A DNA stretch of 64,000 nucleotides from a virus. The notes under the pieces were generated by a model. It saw only the letters and a program-made list of their open reading frames with translations, did no database searches and was not told the origin of the DNA. Within the stretch, counting starts at the first letter, position 1. Each line of letters starts with the position of its first letter. A program made the translations under genes and the position numbers. Of the stretch, positions 39,169 to 46,853 are shown piece by piece. The DNA lies in the IMG/VR virus record IMGVR_UViG_3300007735_000803, positions 62,001 to 126,000 of that record; one strand, written 5' to 3'.

Positions 39169-39402
39169 ATGAAAAAATCAGAACTACAACAAATCATAAG
39201 GGAAGAAGTTCAAACCATTCTGAACGAAGATAATTTAATGAATAATCCAAATGCTTCTCTTAAAGGCAAAACAATAGAAAGTTTCAAGTCAAATGGTAGA
39301 TATAAAGGATACACAGTTACTTTTACAGACGGTTCATCTATATTAATTACCGGAGGAGCAAGTGGTGTTACAGGAGACGTATATATCACACCCAACAATT
39401 AA
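39169..39402 (+). CDS. Small protein with MKKSEL prohead-type leader, inside a duplication
   Basis: A 77-aa protein beginning MKKSELQQIIREEVQTILNE|DNLM, a near copy of other leaders (Leu-Asn-Glu site). The mature part is small and beta-rich: YKGYTVTFTDGSSILITGGA. It lies between two 45-base repeats, and its last codons (TPNN and stop) are within the second repeat, which derives from the thyA 3' end read in another frame. Hence the gene seems to have been inserted at this junction. Confidence 0.7.
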   Translation: MKKSELQQIIREEVQTILNEDNLMNNPNASLKGKTIESFKSNGRYKGYTVTFTDGSSILITGGASGVTGDVYITPNN

Positions 39403-39433
39403 AGCACCGTTATCGAATTGATTCATATTTATA
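39389..39433 (+). repeat. Direct repeat copy 2 (relic of thyA 3' end plus promoter element)
   Basis: Copy of 39111-39155. In thyA frame it still reads SHPTIKAPLSN and TGA, so it is a recognisable fragment of a thyA tail. Confidence 0.85.
39425..39433 (+). promoter_or_regulatory. Putative late promoter element ATATTTATA
   Basis: Three bases before the ATG at 39437, within direct repeat copy 2. Confidence 0.45.
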
Positions 39434-39436
39434 GAT

Positions 39437-39706
39437 ATGAAGGCATTCGTTAAAAAATTAGTATCAAGTAGTGATGACGTTTCAAGTAAACGAGTTATTG
39501 GATTGATTTCATTTCTATTTTTACTTGCCGCGGGCATTGTAGATTTGAGTGGTGGTACTACATTATCTGCAGATTTCATTGCGGTATTCGGTAGTATAAT
39601 AGGCGCTACTCTATTAGGAAATGTCATTGAAAAGATAAACAAAAATAACAATGACGTCAAATTAAGAATAGAAAGTGAATTTCCTTCCGAAGAAGTTCCA
39701 AACTAA
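39437..39706 (+). CDS. Holin-like membrane protein
   Basis: An 89-aa protein with a short charged N-terminus, two hydrophobic segments (about 21-39, VIGLISFLFLLAAGIVDL; about 46-63, ADFIAVFGSIIGATLLGNV), and a charged C-terminus (KINKNNNDVKLRIESEF). This is the topology of a class II holin, which forms pores in the inner membrane to time lysis, but small membrane proteins with other roles look alike. The upstream ATATTTATA suggests late expression, consistent with lysis. Confidence 0.55.
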   Translation: MKAFVKKLVSSSDDVSSKRVIGLISFLFLLAAGIVDLSGGTTLSADFIAVFGSIIGATLLGNVIEKINKNNNDVKLRIESEFPSEEVPN

Positions 39707-39717
39707 AATACAATGTT

Positions 39718-40038
39718 ATGAAAAATGATTTGGTAGGTAGATTAAAAGCTGCTATATTACTTAAGTTAATTCAGTCGGGCGTTGAGCTTCCTACCAGCAT
39801 GTTGGAATCATACAATTATCATCCTGAATTAGCATCTTCGAATCTTTCATTGATTCATAAACTAATGATACAATCCATATTAGAGGAAGAGTTTGACATG
39901 GATTTTGATAGGATGTTAGTCGATATGGAATCATATGCAGTACGGATAGAAGATTATGAAGCAGCTGCGAAATTACGAGACTATCATAAATTAATTAAAG
40001 AGGAAAGTTATGACAAAACGACTGATGCCGCTAGGTGA
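39718..40038 (+). CDS. Small protein with a UVR motif
   Basis: A 106-aa helical protein. The C-terminal section EDYEAAAKLRDYHKLI is a UVR motif as in UvrB/UvrC and Clp-associated adaptors, where it mediates protein-protein contacts. It overlaps the GroES gene by 29 bases. A ClpP-like protease follows 0.9 kb downstream, so an adaptor role is conceivable, but that is speculation. Confidence 0.6.
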   Translation: MKNDLVGRLKAAILLKLIQSGVELPTSMLESYNYHPELASSNLSLIHKLMIQSILEEEFDMDFDRMLVDMESYAVRIEDYEAAAKLRDYHKLIKEESYDKTTDAAR

Positions 40039-40327
40039 CCGAGTCCTAGTAAAAGAAATTAAAAACAAAGAAAACAAAACTCTCGGTGGTATTATCATTC
40101 CAGAAACTGTACATAACCTTGATGTCAAACTAGCAACCGTTATTGCAGTTGGTGAAGGACTATATACACAGAATGGTATAAAGATCCCAATGTCTACTAG
40201 AGTGGGAGATCAAGTAATGATTCCGTTCGGGACCGGGCAGGAAGTCAAAGTAGATGGTGAAGAATATCTGTTGTTCCGTGAATCGGAATTGCTTATGATC
40301 CTCGCTGACATAGAGTATGATGCTTAA
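40010..40327 (+). CDS. groES: GroES-type co-chaperonin (functional analogue of T4 gp31)
   Basis: A 105-aa Cpn10. The N-terminus RLMPLGDRVLVKEIKNKENK and GGIIIPETV, the internal ATVIAVGEGL, and RVGDQVMIPFG/TGQEVKVDGEEYLLF are the family landmarks. It would cap the host GroEL to help fold the major capsid protein, as T4 gp31 does. The mobile loop is around residues 17-27. It overlaps the UVR-motif gene upstream. Found with Hsp20 and ClpP-like genes, it is part of a phage protein-quality set. Confidence 0.92.
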   Translation: MTKRLMPLGDRVLVKEIKNKENKTLGGIIIPETVHNLDVKLATVIAVGEGLYTQNGIKIPMSTRVGDQVMIPFGTGQEVKVDGEEYLLFRESELLMILADIEYDA

Positions 40328-40336
40328 GAATATCTT

Positions 40337-40417
40337 ATGATGCCTTTCTATTGGGTATGTTTTGCTTTGATTTTAATCATAATTGCGTGGTTACTTATAA
40401 CTAATTTAAATGACTGA
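40337..40417 (+). CDS. Membrane micropeptide
   Basis: A 26-aa frame, MMPFYWVCFALILIIIAWLL..., made almost entirely of one hydrophobic segment. It begins ten bases after groES and overlaps the next small frame. Such single-span peptides are common in phages, but there is no further evidence. Confidence 0.4.
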   Translation: MMPFYWVCFALILIIIAWLLITNLND

Positions 40418-40553
40418 ACTGTTACATTTGTTAGGTTTGTGCAATGATTCTTTTTCACATCCCGATCTTATCAACTTGTTAGTATCAACTAATTATTCTA
40501 TATTAGATACTATATCAATATTATGGACGCGAATCAGATTAATAAAACAATAA
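40410..40553 (+). CDS. Small hypothetical protein
   Basis: A 47-aa frame, MTELLHLLGLCNDSFSHPDL ... TRIRLIKQ, overlapping the membrane micropeptide by eight bases and the next gene by 31. It has a plausible helical pattern but no ribosome binding site of note. It fills an otherwise empty 195-base gap. Confidence 0.35.
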   Translation: MTELLHLLGLCNDSFSHPDLINLLVSTNYSILDTISILWTRIRLIKQ

Positions 40554-40918
40554 AGGAATCCAAAGTCAATACTGACTTGATTTCAGATGGATATCATACT
40601 TTCGGAGAACTGTACAACCATCGAATTGAATTGTACATTAACTTATGCAAGATGTTTTCAGCTGACGAATCATTATTTAGTCCGATTGTTTGGAGAAGCA
40701 AAAAACATTCCGATGGTGATGAGTGGGATGGTTGGTTTATTTTAGGAATTAATGCGATTCCAGGAAACCAGATTACTTATCATTTACCAGATTCCAAGTG
40801 GGATGATTGCAGTTTTGCTATCGATTTAGAACATGCGCCTAAATTTGATGGCCACACTTCTGACGATGTTCTACAACGTTTAAAAGATTTAACTGATGAG
40901 TATTTAGAATTTGAATGA
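40523..40918 (+). CDS. Conserved phage protein of unknown function
   Basis: A 131-aa protein with SDGYHTFGELYNHRIELYIN and VWRSKKHSDGDEWDGWFILG, ending QRLKDLTDEYLEFE. This pattern is familiar to me from many phages as a conserved hypothetical. Its stop overlaps the ATG of the ClpP-like gene. The conserved His, Asp and Trp residues could be catalytic, but no reaction is known to me. Confidence 0.65.
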   Translation: MDANQINKTIKESKVNTDLISDGYHTFGELYNHRIELYINLCKMFSADESLFSPIVWRSKKHSDGDEWDGWFILGINAIPGNQITYHLPDSKWDDCSFAIDLEHAPKFDGHTSDDVLQRLKDLTDEYLEFE

Positions 40919-41490
40919 TTATGGCACGTAAAGAGAAACAGAGTATCGATAAAGATAATTTATCCAGAACGATCATATTATCCGGTGAGGTGAACCATGA
41001 GAACGTGGCCGATATGATACAGACAATATGCGATATAAATGATGAAGACGATTCTTCTGAAGAATCTGTGGTAGGTTATGAACGCAAACCGATTCGTATT
41101 ATTATCAATAGCCCCGGTGGTACTATATATGATGGGTTTGGATTGATTGGCGTTATTGAAACATCTAAGACTCCAGTACATACAATATGTTATGGCCATG
41201 CTATGTCGATGGCACTATTAATTTTAGTTTCTGGTCATAAAAGGTTCGGTCATTCATTAGCAACATATATGTATCATGAATGTTTGGATACTCCCGTACA
41301 GGAAAAGCTATCGACATTAAAAGAGAATTTAGAAGAGACTGCTCGAATTATGGCACAGTATGATAATTACTTAATCTCGAAAACGGCCATAAAACGTAAG
41401 CAGTTAGATACGATAAAACGTACTAAATTAGATTGGTATATATCCTCAGAAGAAGCACTACGATATAAGTTTATTGACGAAATTATTTAA
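40915..41490 (+). CDS. ClpP-like serine protease
   Basis: A 191-aa protein of the ClpP/crotonase fold. The strand-turn INSPGGTIYDGFGLIGVI, the nucleophile region CYGHAMSMALLILVSG (Ser, about residue 97) and the His region ATYMYHECLD (about 122) form the catalytic set, and DWYISSEEALRYKFIDEI is the usual C-terminal Asp/Glu region. Phage ClpP-like enzymes serve as head proteases or alter host proteolysis. A prohead protease is already present (gp21), so a regulatory or quality-control role is more likely. The start is 40915 or 40921. Confidence 0.85.
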   Translation: MIMARKEKQSIDKDNLSRTIILSGEVNHENVADMIQTICDINDEDDSSEESVVGYERKPIRIIINSPGGTIYDGFGLIGVIETSKTPVHTICYGHAMSMALLILVSGHKRFGHSLATYMYHECLDTPVQEKLSTLKENLEETARIMAQYDNYLISKTAIKRKQLDTIKRTKLDWYISSEEALRYKFIDEII

Positions 41491-41509
41491 TCACAAAACA
41501 AAAACAAAA
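41491..41509 (+). promoter_or_regulatory. A/C-rich leader before the small gene at 41510
   Basis: TCACAAAACAAAAACAAAA precedes the ATG. It resembles the leader of the bS21-like gene and contains no Shine-Dalgarno sequence. Confidence 0.45.
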
Positions 41510-41728
41510 ATGAGTCTCAGAAACAATCCGATGGCCCAATTGGCTGTCTACAATTCGCGGAAACGTACGGGCGATGCTCGTAAAATTCAAGAACGTATGG
41601 GTGATGCTTACTCAGTATCATTCATCTCAAAGGTTCTGCGTGCTGAAAGTTATAACAAAGCAATCATCAGCAATGCTTATAACTTAGCACGTCGTCGTAC
41701 TAAGAACTCCGATATGGTGAGTGCTTAA
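41510..41728 (+). CDS. Small basic protein of unknown function
   Basis: A 72-aa basic protein: MSLRNNPMAQLAVYNSRKRT ... VSFISKVLRAESYNKAIISNAYNLARRR. The segment SVSFISKVLRAESYNKAII looks like a helix-turn-helix recognition region, so a DNA-binding regulator is possible. The ATG at 41510 is preferred over an upstream in-frame start inside the ClpP gene because an A/C-rich leader adjoins it. A strong terminator follows. Confidence 0.6.
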   Translation: MSLRNNPMAQLAVYNSRKRTGDARKIQERMGDAYSVSFISKVLRAESYNKAIISNAYNLARRRTKNSDMVSA

Positions 41729-41740
41729 TCCGTAATACAA

Positions 41741-41780
41741 AATAAAGGGAGAGTTTCTCCCTTTATTTTATTTTTTTTTT
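41741..41780 (+). terminator. Strong rho-independent terminator
   Basis: A perfect 12-bp stem, AATAAAGGGAGA (41741-41752) and TCTCCCTTTATT (41756-41767), with a three-base loop followed by a long T-run to 41780. Confidence 0.93.
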
Positions 41781-41790
41781 ATCCTACTAC

Positions 41791-41799
41791 ATATTTATT
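41791..41799 (+). promoter_or_regulatory. Putative late promoter element ATATTTATT
   Basis: Directly downstream of the terminator and five bases before the ATG at 41805, so it would restart transcription here. Confidence 0.55.
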
Positions 41800-41804
41800 A
41801 ATAT

Positions 41805-42170
41805 ATGGAACAGTTCGTTAAACTAATATCGCATTTAATGCACTCTAGAACACAGACTCATGTGTTTCATTTACAAACTAATTCTTATGCCGAGCATGTT
41901 GCTTTAGGCGCATATTACGATGGTATTGTAGGATTAGTTGATGGGTTGGTAGAATCGTACCAAGGTAAGTACGGTATTTTAGAAGGATATCAAAGCTATA
42001 ATGTTATTCAATACAGCGGAAAAGCGACTGTTATCGGATATTTGAAAGCACTCCTTTCAATTATCAGTAGCACCAGGTCTGCAATACAAGATTCATATAT
42101 TCAGAATCAGATCGATACTGTTGAAGAGTTGGTGAATAGTACTCTTTATAAGCTTCGCTTTTTAAGTTAA
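41805..42170 (+). CDS. Helical protein, possibly Dps/ferritin-like
   Basis: A 121-aa protein with SRTQTHVFHLQTNSYAEHVA, LGAYYDGIVGLVDGLVESYQ and a long helical C-terminus. The His/Glu-containing helices (HLQT..AEH..YYDGIV..VD) are reminiscent of Dps-type four-helix proteins in phages, which might bind metal or protect DNA. The assignment is tentative. It stands between a terminator and the hpt gene. Confidence 0.55.
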   Translation: MEQFVKLISHLMHSRTQTHVFHLQTNSYAEHVALGAYYDGIVGLVDGLVESYQGKYGILEGYQSYNVIQYSGKATVIGYLKALLSIISSTRSAIQDSYIQNQIDTVEELVNSTLYKLRFLS

Positions 42171-42177
42171 TTTTATT

Positions 42178-42681
42178 ATGAACAGGTTATACGATACAAA
42201 TACGATACATAAGAAAGTACAATCCGTAGCACACCAGCTAAACACCGTACTGCGTTCTAAAACTCCAAACGATATACCGTTATTTATATGTGTATTGAAT
42301 GGAGCATATATGTTTTTTGATTCATTAACCAAAGAAATCAATATACCACATGAAGTTGATTTTATTCGATTGAAATCGTATCAAGGAACAGAACGTGGTA
42401 CGGTTGAAATGACAAAAGATATTGAAACGGACATATCTGATAGAACGGTTGTTATTGTAGATGATATTTGCGATTCTGGCAATACACTTGTATTCCTTAA
42501 AGAACATCTCTTAAAACATAATCCGAAGCATATCATTACAGTTACTATGTTAACCAGGAAATCATCTCCTAAAATTGTTGATTACTCCTGTTTTGAGATT
42601 GAAAACGATGCCTGGGTTTATGGTTACGGTTTAGATCTAAATGGATCGTTACGTAATTTAGAGAATATTTACGTACAATAA
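42178..42681 (+). CDS. hpt: Hypoxanthine(-guanine) phosphoribosyltransferase
   Basis: A 167-aa type I phosphoribosyltransferase. The PRPP-binding motif VVIVDDICDSGNTLVFL (about residues 90-105) and the flexible loop region LKSYQGTERG (about 62-70) are clear, as is the C-terminal VYGYGLDLNGSLRNLENIYV typical of HPRT. It salvages hypoxanthine and guanine to nucleotides. In this phage it may supply GTP for FolE and 7-deazaguanine synthesis, because folE follows 35 bases downstream. Confidence 0.9.
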   Translation: MNRLYDTNTIHKKVQSVAHQLNTVLRSKTPNDIPLFICVLNGAYMFFDSLTKEINIPHEVDFIRLKSYQGTERGTVEMTKDIETDISDRTVVIVDDICDSGNTLVFLKEHLLKHNPKHIITVTMLTRKSSPKIVDYSCFEIENDAWVYGYGLDLNGSLRNLENIYVQ

Positions 42682-42716
42682 TTGTAAGTTTATTTTATTT
42701 TTACTATATTCATGTT

Positions 42717-43352
42717 ATGATACTTTTAAAGAATTCAAATGACAACATTCCGTTAAGCGAAAAGGAACGTCGTCGTATTATCAAACGTGCCGAAAAGGCA
42801 TATGCAAAATATCTTGATGCTTTAGGTTTTGATTGGAGGAATGACCCCAATATGTCTGATACTCCGCATCGTGTTGCGAAGGCGTATGTAGAGGACTTAA
42901 TTGTAGGTTGTTATACTGATAAGCCTAAAATTACTGCATTTGATAATGTCAATGGATATGATGGGATTGTCTTTCAGGGAAAAATTGACGTAAAATCCAT
43001 ATGCAGCCACCACCATTTGCCATTCGTAGGCAAAGCATATGTTGCATATATTCCAGACTCTACAGGAAAGATAATTGGTCTGAGTAAATTAAATCGAACT
43101 GTTGAGTGGTTTTCACGTAGACCGCAGGTTCAAGAAAATCTGACTCAGCAGATTCATTCCTTCCTGGATGAAACGATACAGGGGAATAAGGGTATTGCTG
43201 TTATGATTGAGGCTGAGCATCAGTGTGCATGTATACGAGGAGTAAAGCATGATAGTATGATGATTACTTCTAAACTGTCTGGCGGTTTTATTGAAACTCC
43301 AGCAGTACGTGAAGAGTTTTATAATTTCGTTAAACGTTTTGAGGGTAAATAA
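42717..43352 (+). CDS. folE: GTP cyclohydrolase I
   Basis: A 211-aa enzyme making dihydroneopterin triphosphate from GTP, the first step to both folate and 7-deazaguanines. Zinc and active-site features are SICSHHHLPFVGKAYVAYIP (Cys and His), GLSKLNRTVEWFSRRPQVQE, and HQCACIRGVKH with the second Cys. The length is normal. With QueE here and a DpdA-like transglycosylase at 48824, it probably belongs to a DNA-modification pathway. It is followed after three bases by the DNA polymerase gene. Confidence 0.95.
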   Translation: MILLKNSNDNIPLSEKERRRIIKRAEKAYAKYLDALGFDWRNDPNMSDTPHRVAKAYVEDLIVGCYTDKPKITAFDNVNGYDGIVFQGKIDVKSICSHHHLPFVGKAYVAYIPDSTGKIIGLSKLNRTVEWFSRRPQVQENLTQQIHSFLDETIQGNKGIAVMIEAEHQCACIRGVKHDSMMITSKLSGGFIETPAVREEFYNFVKRFEGK

Positions 43353-43355
43353 TTA

Positions 43356-45869
43356 GTGTACCAATCAATATATTACAATCGAAAGTCTGGTGTCGTACAC
43401 TTGTGGGACGATGAAAAGGGACATTTACAATTTCAATATAAACCGTATGCCTATAAAGTAGATAGTTCAGGTGAGTTTACTACAATTGACGGTAAACGAG
43501 TTAGGCGTGTAGGTAAATGGTCGAAGGAAGATGTTGAAGCGGGGTTGATATATGAATCAGATGTTCCGGTAGATACTAGGATACTAATCGATCACTATAC
43601 AGACTCCGATAATATATCAACCAACCACAGGATATTGAATATCGATATTGAGGTTGATTCCACAAAAAACTATCCGGACCTGGATAATCCTGTAAATGCA
43701 ATTACGGCTATCTCTCTAGAATTCAAACCTAGTAGAAAAGAGATATGTTTCATTTTAGATCCTGAAAGTAAGATACAATCATATGAGGGTGATGGTGTAA
43801 TGATCCGTTCATGTAAAGATGAGCAGGATCTTTTACTTTCTTTCCTGGCAGTATATTCGAAATACAAACCTACCGTTATAACCGGATGGAATATTGATTT
43901 CTTTGATATACCATATCTGTGTGGTAGACTACAGTATCTGCTGGGTGAAGATGCAATGAAAACATTAAGTCCAATTGGTATTGTAGAGAGAAAGTACGAA
44001 TCTAGTATATACGAGATTGCTGGCGTCAATTGTTTAGATTATCTGGCATTGTATAAGAAATTTACTCCCAATGAGGAACCTTCATACACACTAGATGCTA
44101 TTGCAAAGAAGATAATTGGTAAAGGAAAGACTGAATATACCGGTACTTTAGATGACTTGTATCGTAACGATATTGAGAAGTTTATTGAGTATAACCTGAA
44201 TGACGTTAGGTTGGTTAGTGGTATCGATGATAAGTTAGATTACATTGACATCACAATGAAATTGTGTCACAAGGGACATGTACCATACAGTGCAATATGG
44301 CACTCTTCTAGGTACTTGGATGGTGCACTGCTTACTTATATGAAACGTATTGGTATTGTAGGTCCGAACGGTCCTGCAAGAGTTGAACGTAGAGATGATG
44401 AAGAACAGGAAACGGCAGAGGGTGCATATGTAAAGCCGCCTATTCCGGGAAGATATAAATGGATGACTGCATTGGATGCTACATCTCTGTATCCGTCAGT
44501 TATCATGACATGTAATATTTCTGGTGAGACCCTAATAGGAAAGTTAGAGGAGTGGGTCAATGTTAGTATGATGGCTAAACATAAAGGCATTGAGACTAAT
44601 CCATCTAAACTTACATTCAAATACCGTAATGGTAAGCTTCAACTGTTTACACTAGATGAGTTTAAAAAATGGTTACATACTAATCAGTATTGTGTTGCGG
44701 GTAATGGTGCAGTATATATTACGAAGAATAAAGGATTCATCCCTGCAATCCTAGAGAAATGGTTTGAAGAAAGGGTTGAATATAAACGTTTAATGGTTAA
44801 GTATGCCAAAGAAGGTAATGCTTCAATGGAATACTATTATGATTCATTGCAGTACGTTACCAAGATCCTGTTGAACTCTATGTATGGTGTTTTAGGTTTG
44901 AGTTCATTCAGGTTTTATAATATTGATAATGTAGAAGCGGTGACCATCACTGGACAGGATGCACTTCGCTTTGCAGATATAATGGGTAACTATTACATCA
45001 AGAATACATATAAGGTAGATTCTAATGAAGATTATTGTAAGTATTCTGATACTGATAGTTGCTATTTCCAATTGGATAAGATAATCAAACATAATGGTGA
45101 CGAGGTATCGCAGATACGTGATATGTCGGCTAAATTGGCAGAGTTCATTAATAGTAACTTAGAATTGTTTGCAACAAATCATTTATTCACAAACAATAAT
45201 CGGTTAGTGTTTAAAGAGGAATCGATTATCAGTTCCGGTTTCTGGATTGCTAAGAAGCGATATGCCTATCACAAAATATTTGACTTAGAGAAAGGTATTC
45301 CTGCAGATAAAGTGGTAGTGAAAGGACTGGATGTTGTTCGTAGTAATTTCCCGAAAATGTTTAGAAATTACATGAATTCAATGCTAAGTGATATTCTTAA
45401 ATTTGTAGATAAAGATACCATTGATAGGAAGCTTCTTGATTTTAAACGGTCAATACCAGAGCAGGATGTCTTAGATATCGCAAAGCCGACATCAGCCAAG
45501 AATTTAGATAGTTTTAAATGCAACGGATTACAGTTCAAAAAAGGTACTCCTGCACATATTAAGGCAGCATTGGCATATAACCATATGTTAAAACTACATA
45601 ACTTGGATTCTATCTATCCACCAATTAAAAGCGGTGGTAAGATTAAATGGATACATTTGATTCCAAACCAATATGGATTAGAAGTAATTGCATTTACAGG
45701 TAATTCAGATCCTCCATCCATTATGGACTTTATTCGAAAGAATATTGATTATACTGAAACATTCAGATCCAATTTGGAAAACAAATTACAATCATTTTAT
45801 GATGCGTTGAATTTCGGAAAATTACCTGATGAATCGCAAAAAATAGTTTCCAGCTTTTTTGATTTTTAA
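43356..45869 (+). CDS. gp43: Replicative DNA polymerase, family B (T4 gp43-like)
   Basis: An 837-aa polymerase starting with GTG. Exonuclease motif I is ILNIDIEVDS (about residue 93) and motif II ITGWNIDFFDIPYL (about 178). Polymerase motifs are ALDATSLYPSVIMTCN (motif A, about 372), ILLNSMYGVLG (motif B, about 506) and CKYSDTDSCYF (motif C, about 564). T4 gp43 is 898 aa. It works with clamp gp45 and loader gp44/gp62, encoded about 4 kb further on after an inserted group of sugar and base-modification genes. No intein is seen at the usual polymerase sites. Confidence 0.96.
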   Translation: MYQSIYYNRKSGVVHLWDDEKGHLQFQYKPYAYKVDSSGEFTTIDGKRVRRVGKWSKEDVEAGLIYESDVPVDTRILIDHYTDSDNISTNHRILNIDIEVDSTKNYPDLDNPVNAITAISLEFKPSRKEICFILDPESKIQSYEGDGVMIRSCKDEQDLLLSFLAVYSKYKPTVITGWNIDFFDIPYLCGRLQYLLGEDAMKTLSPIGIVERKYESSIYEIAGVNCLDYLALYKKFTPNEEPSYTLDAIAKKIIGKGKTEYTGTLDDLYRNDIEKFIEYNLNDVRLVSGIDDKLDYIDITMKLCHKGHVPYSAIWHSSRYLDGALLTYMKRIGIVGPNGPARVERRDDEEQETAEGAYVKPPIPGRYKWMTALDATSLYPSVIMTCNISGETLIGKLEEWVNVSMMAKHKGIETNPSKLTFKYRNGKLQLFTLDEFKKWLHTNQYCVAGNGAVYITKNKGFIPAILEKWFEERVEYKRLMVKYAKEGNASMEYYYDSLQYVTKILLNSMYGVLGLSSFRFYNIDNVEAVTITGQDALRFADIMGNYYIKNTYKVDSNEDYCKYSDTDSCYFQLDKIIKHNGDEVSQIRDMSAKLAEFINSNLELFATNHLFTNNNRLVFKEESIISSGFWIAKKRYAYHKIFDLEKGIPADKVVVKGLDVVRSNFPKMFRNYMNSMLSDILKFVDKDTIDRKLLDFKRSIPEQDVLDIAKPTSAKNLDSFKCNGLQFKKGTPAHIKAALAYNHMLKLHNLDSIYPPIKSGGKIKWIHLIPNQYGLEVIAFTGNSDPPSIMDFIRKNIDYTETFRSNLENKLQSFYDALNFGKLPDESQKIVSSFFDF

Positions 45870-45893
45870 AGAAAAATTTTATATATTTAACTT

Positions 45894-46853
45894 ATGTCAT
45901 TAAAGGTTATGATCGTAGGAATGGGTATTGGCCAACTCTACGAAAAGGTATGTAAATCATCTAAACGTTATAAGTATGATATTATAACGGTCGATAAGGA
46001 TCCAAACAAAAAGGCAATGTTTCATAACATTTCCTCTGCGTTAGAAAAACATCCTACCGTTGATATGTCGATTATATGTTTACCAAACTATTTACACCTA
46101 TCAGCAGCAAAGAAGTTGTATGAGGTATCTAAGGTGGTTTTGGTAGAGAAGCCAGGATTCAAGACAAAGGCTGAATGGGATATGATATTTGCGAAACGTA
46201 ACAACATCTTTATGATTAAGAACAATATGTTTCGCAAGAACATTCGGGATATTCATAAGCTCATTTCTAAGAACAAAGAAAATATACAATCATTAAATAT
46301 CAAATGGTTAAATGCAAATCGAATTCCTAATCCAGGAGGTTGGTTTACAAATAAAGAATTTGCATTTAGTGGTGTGAGTTCAGACTTAGTTCCGCATTTA
46401 TTGAGTATCTATTTCGGAGTAATAAATGAATATTATCCGGTAATGCCCGTAACTGTTGAACAACGTTATACATTAAAAGATATAAAGTCTTCGGACTACG
46501 GTAAAGTTGATATGAATGGAGTATATGATGTCGATGATTATTGTAAGTTAACGGTATCTGCAATTGCAGGATTTCCTACCACAATAGAGGCATCTTGGAA
46601 GACTCCGGAGATTAAAGAGAATGAGATTGGATTAGAGATTGTATATAAAGATGATACACCTAGTGTGAAGTATGATTTTGGATTGTGTCCTGAATCAGCA
46701 TATTTAGAAATGATTCATTACTTTTCAGATATGAATTCACAGAAGGCAGATATACAAAATTATATTGACTGTTGGATTCACAGTGTTTTAGAAACAATAA
46801 AAAATAAATTTTATGGGACAAATACGATACTTTCACACGACGGGCAACCGTGA
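45894..46853 (+). CDS. Gfo/Idh/MocA family oxidoreductase
   Basis: A 319-aa NAD(P)-dependent oxidoreductase. The Rossmann motif VMIVGMGIGQLYEKV opens the protein, and MSIICLPNYLHLSAAKKLYE with VVLVEKPGFKT is the family EKP signature (catalytic Lys). The C-terminal domain is beta-rich as usual. Such enzymes oxidise or reduce sugars and sugar nucleotides. The 3' end overlaps the next gene, an alcohol-dehydrogenase-like enzyme, by 41 bases. The same two activities are fused in some polysaccharide enzymes, so they may act on the same sugar. Confidence 0.85.
   Translation: MSLKVMIVGMGIGQLYEKVCKSSKRYKYDIITVDKDPNKKAMFHNISSALEKHPTVDMSIICLPNYLHLSAAKKLYEVSKVVLVEKPGFKTKAEWDMIFAKRNNIFMIKNNMFRKNIRDIHKLISKNKENIQSLNIKWLNANRIPNPGGWFTNKEFAFSGVSSDLVPHLLSIYFGVINEYYPVMPVTVEQRYTLKDIKSSDYGKVDMNGVYDVDDYCKLTVSAIAGFPTTIEASWKTPEIKENEIGLEIVYKDDTPSVKYDFGLCPESAYLEMIHYFSDMNSQKADIQNYIDCWIHSVLETIKNKFYGTNTILSHDGQP

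Noticed and set aside
43356-45869. Intein or split gene in DNA polymerase gp43
   Set aside because: All polymerase motifs follow each other at normal spacing.
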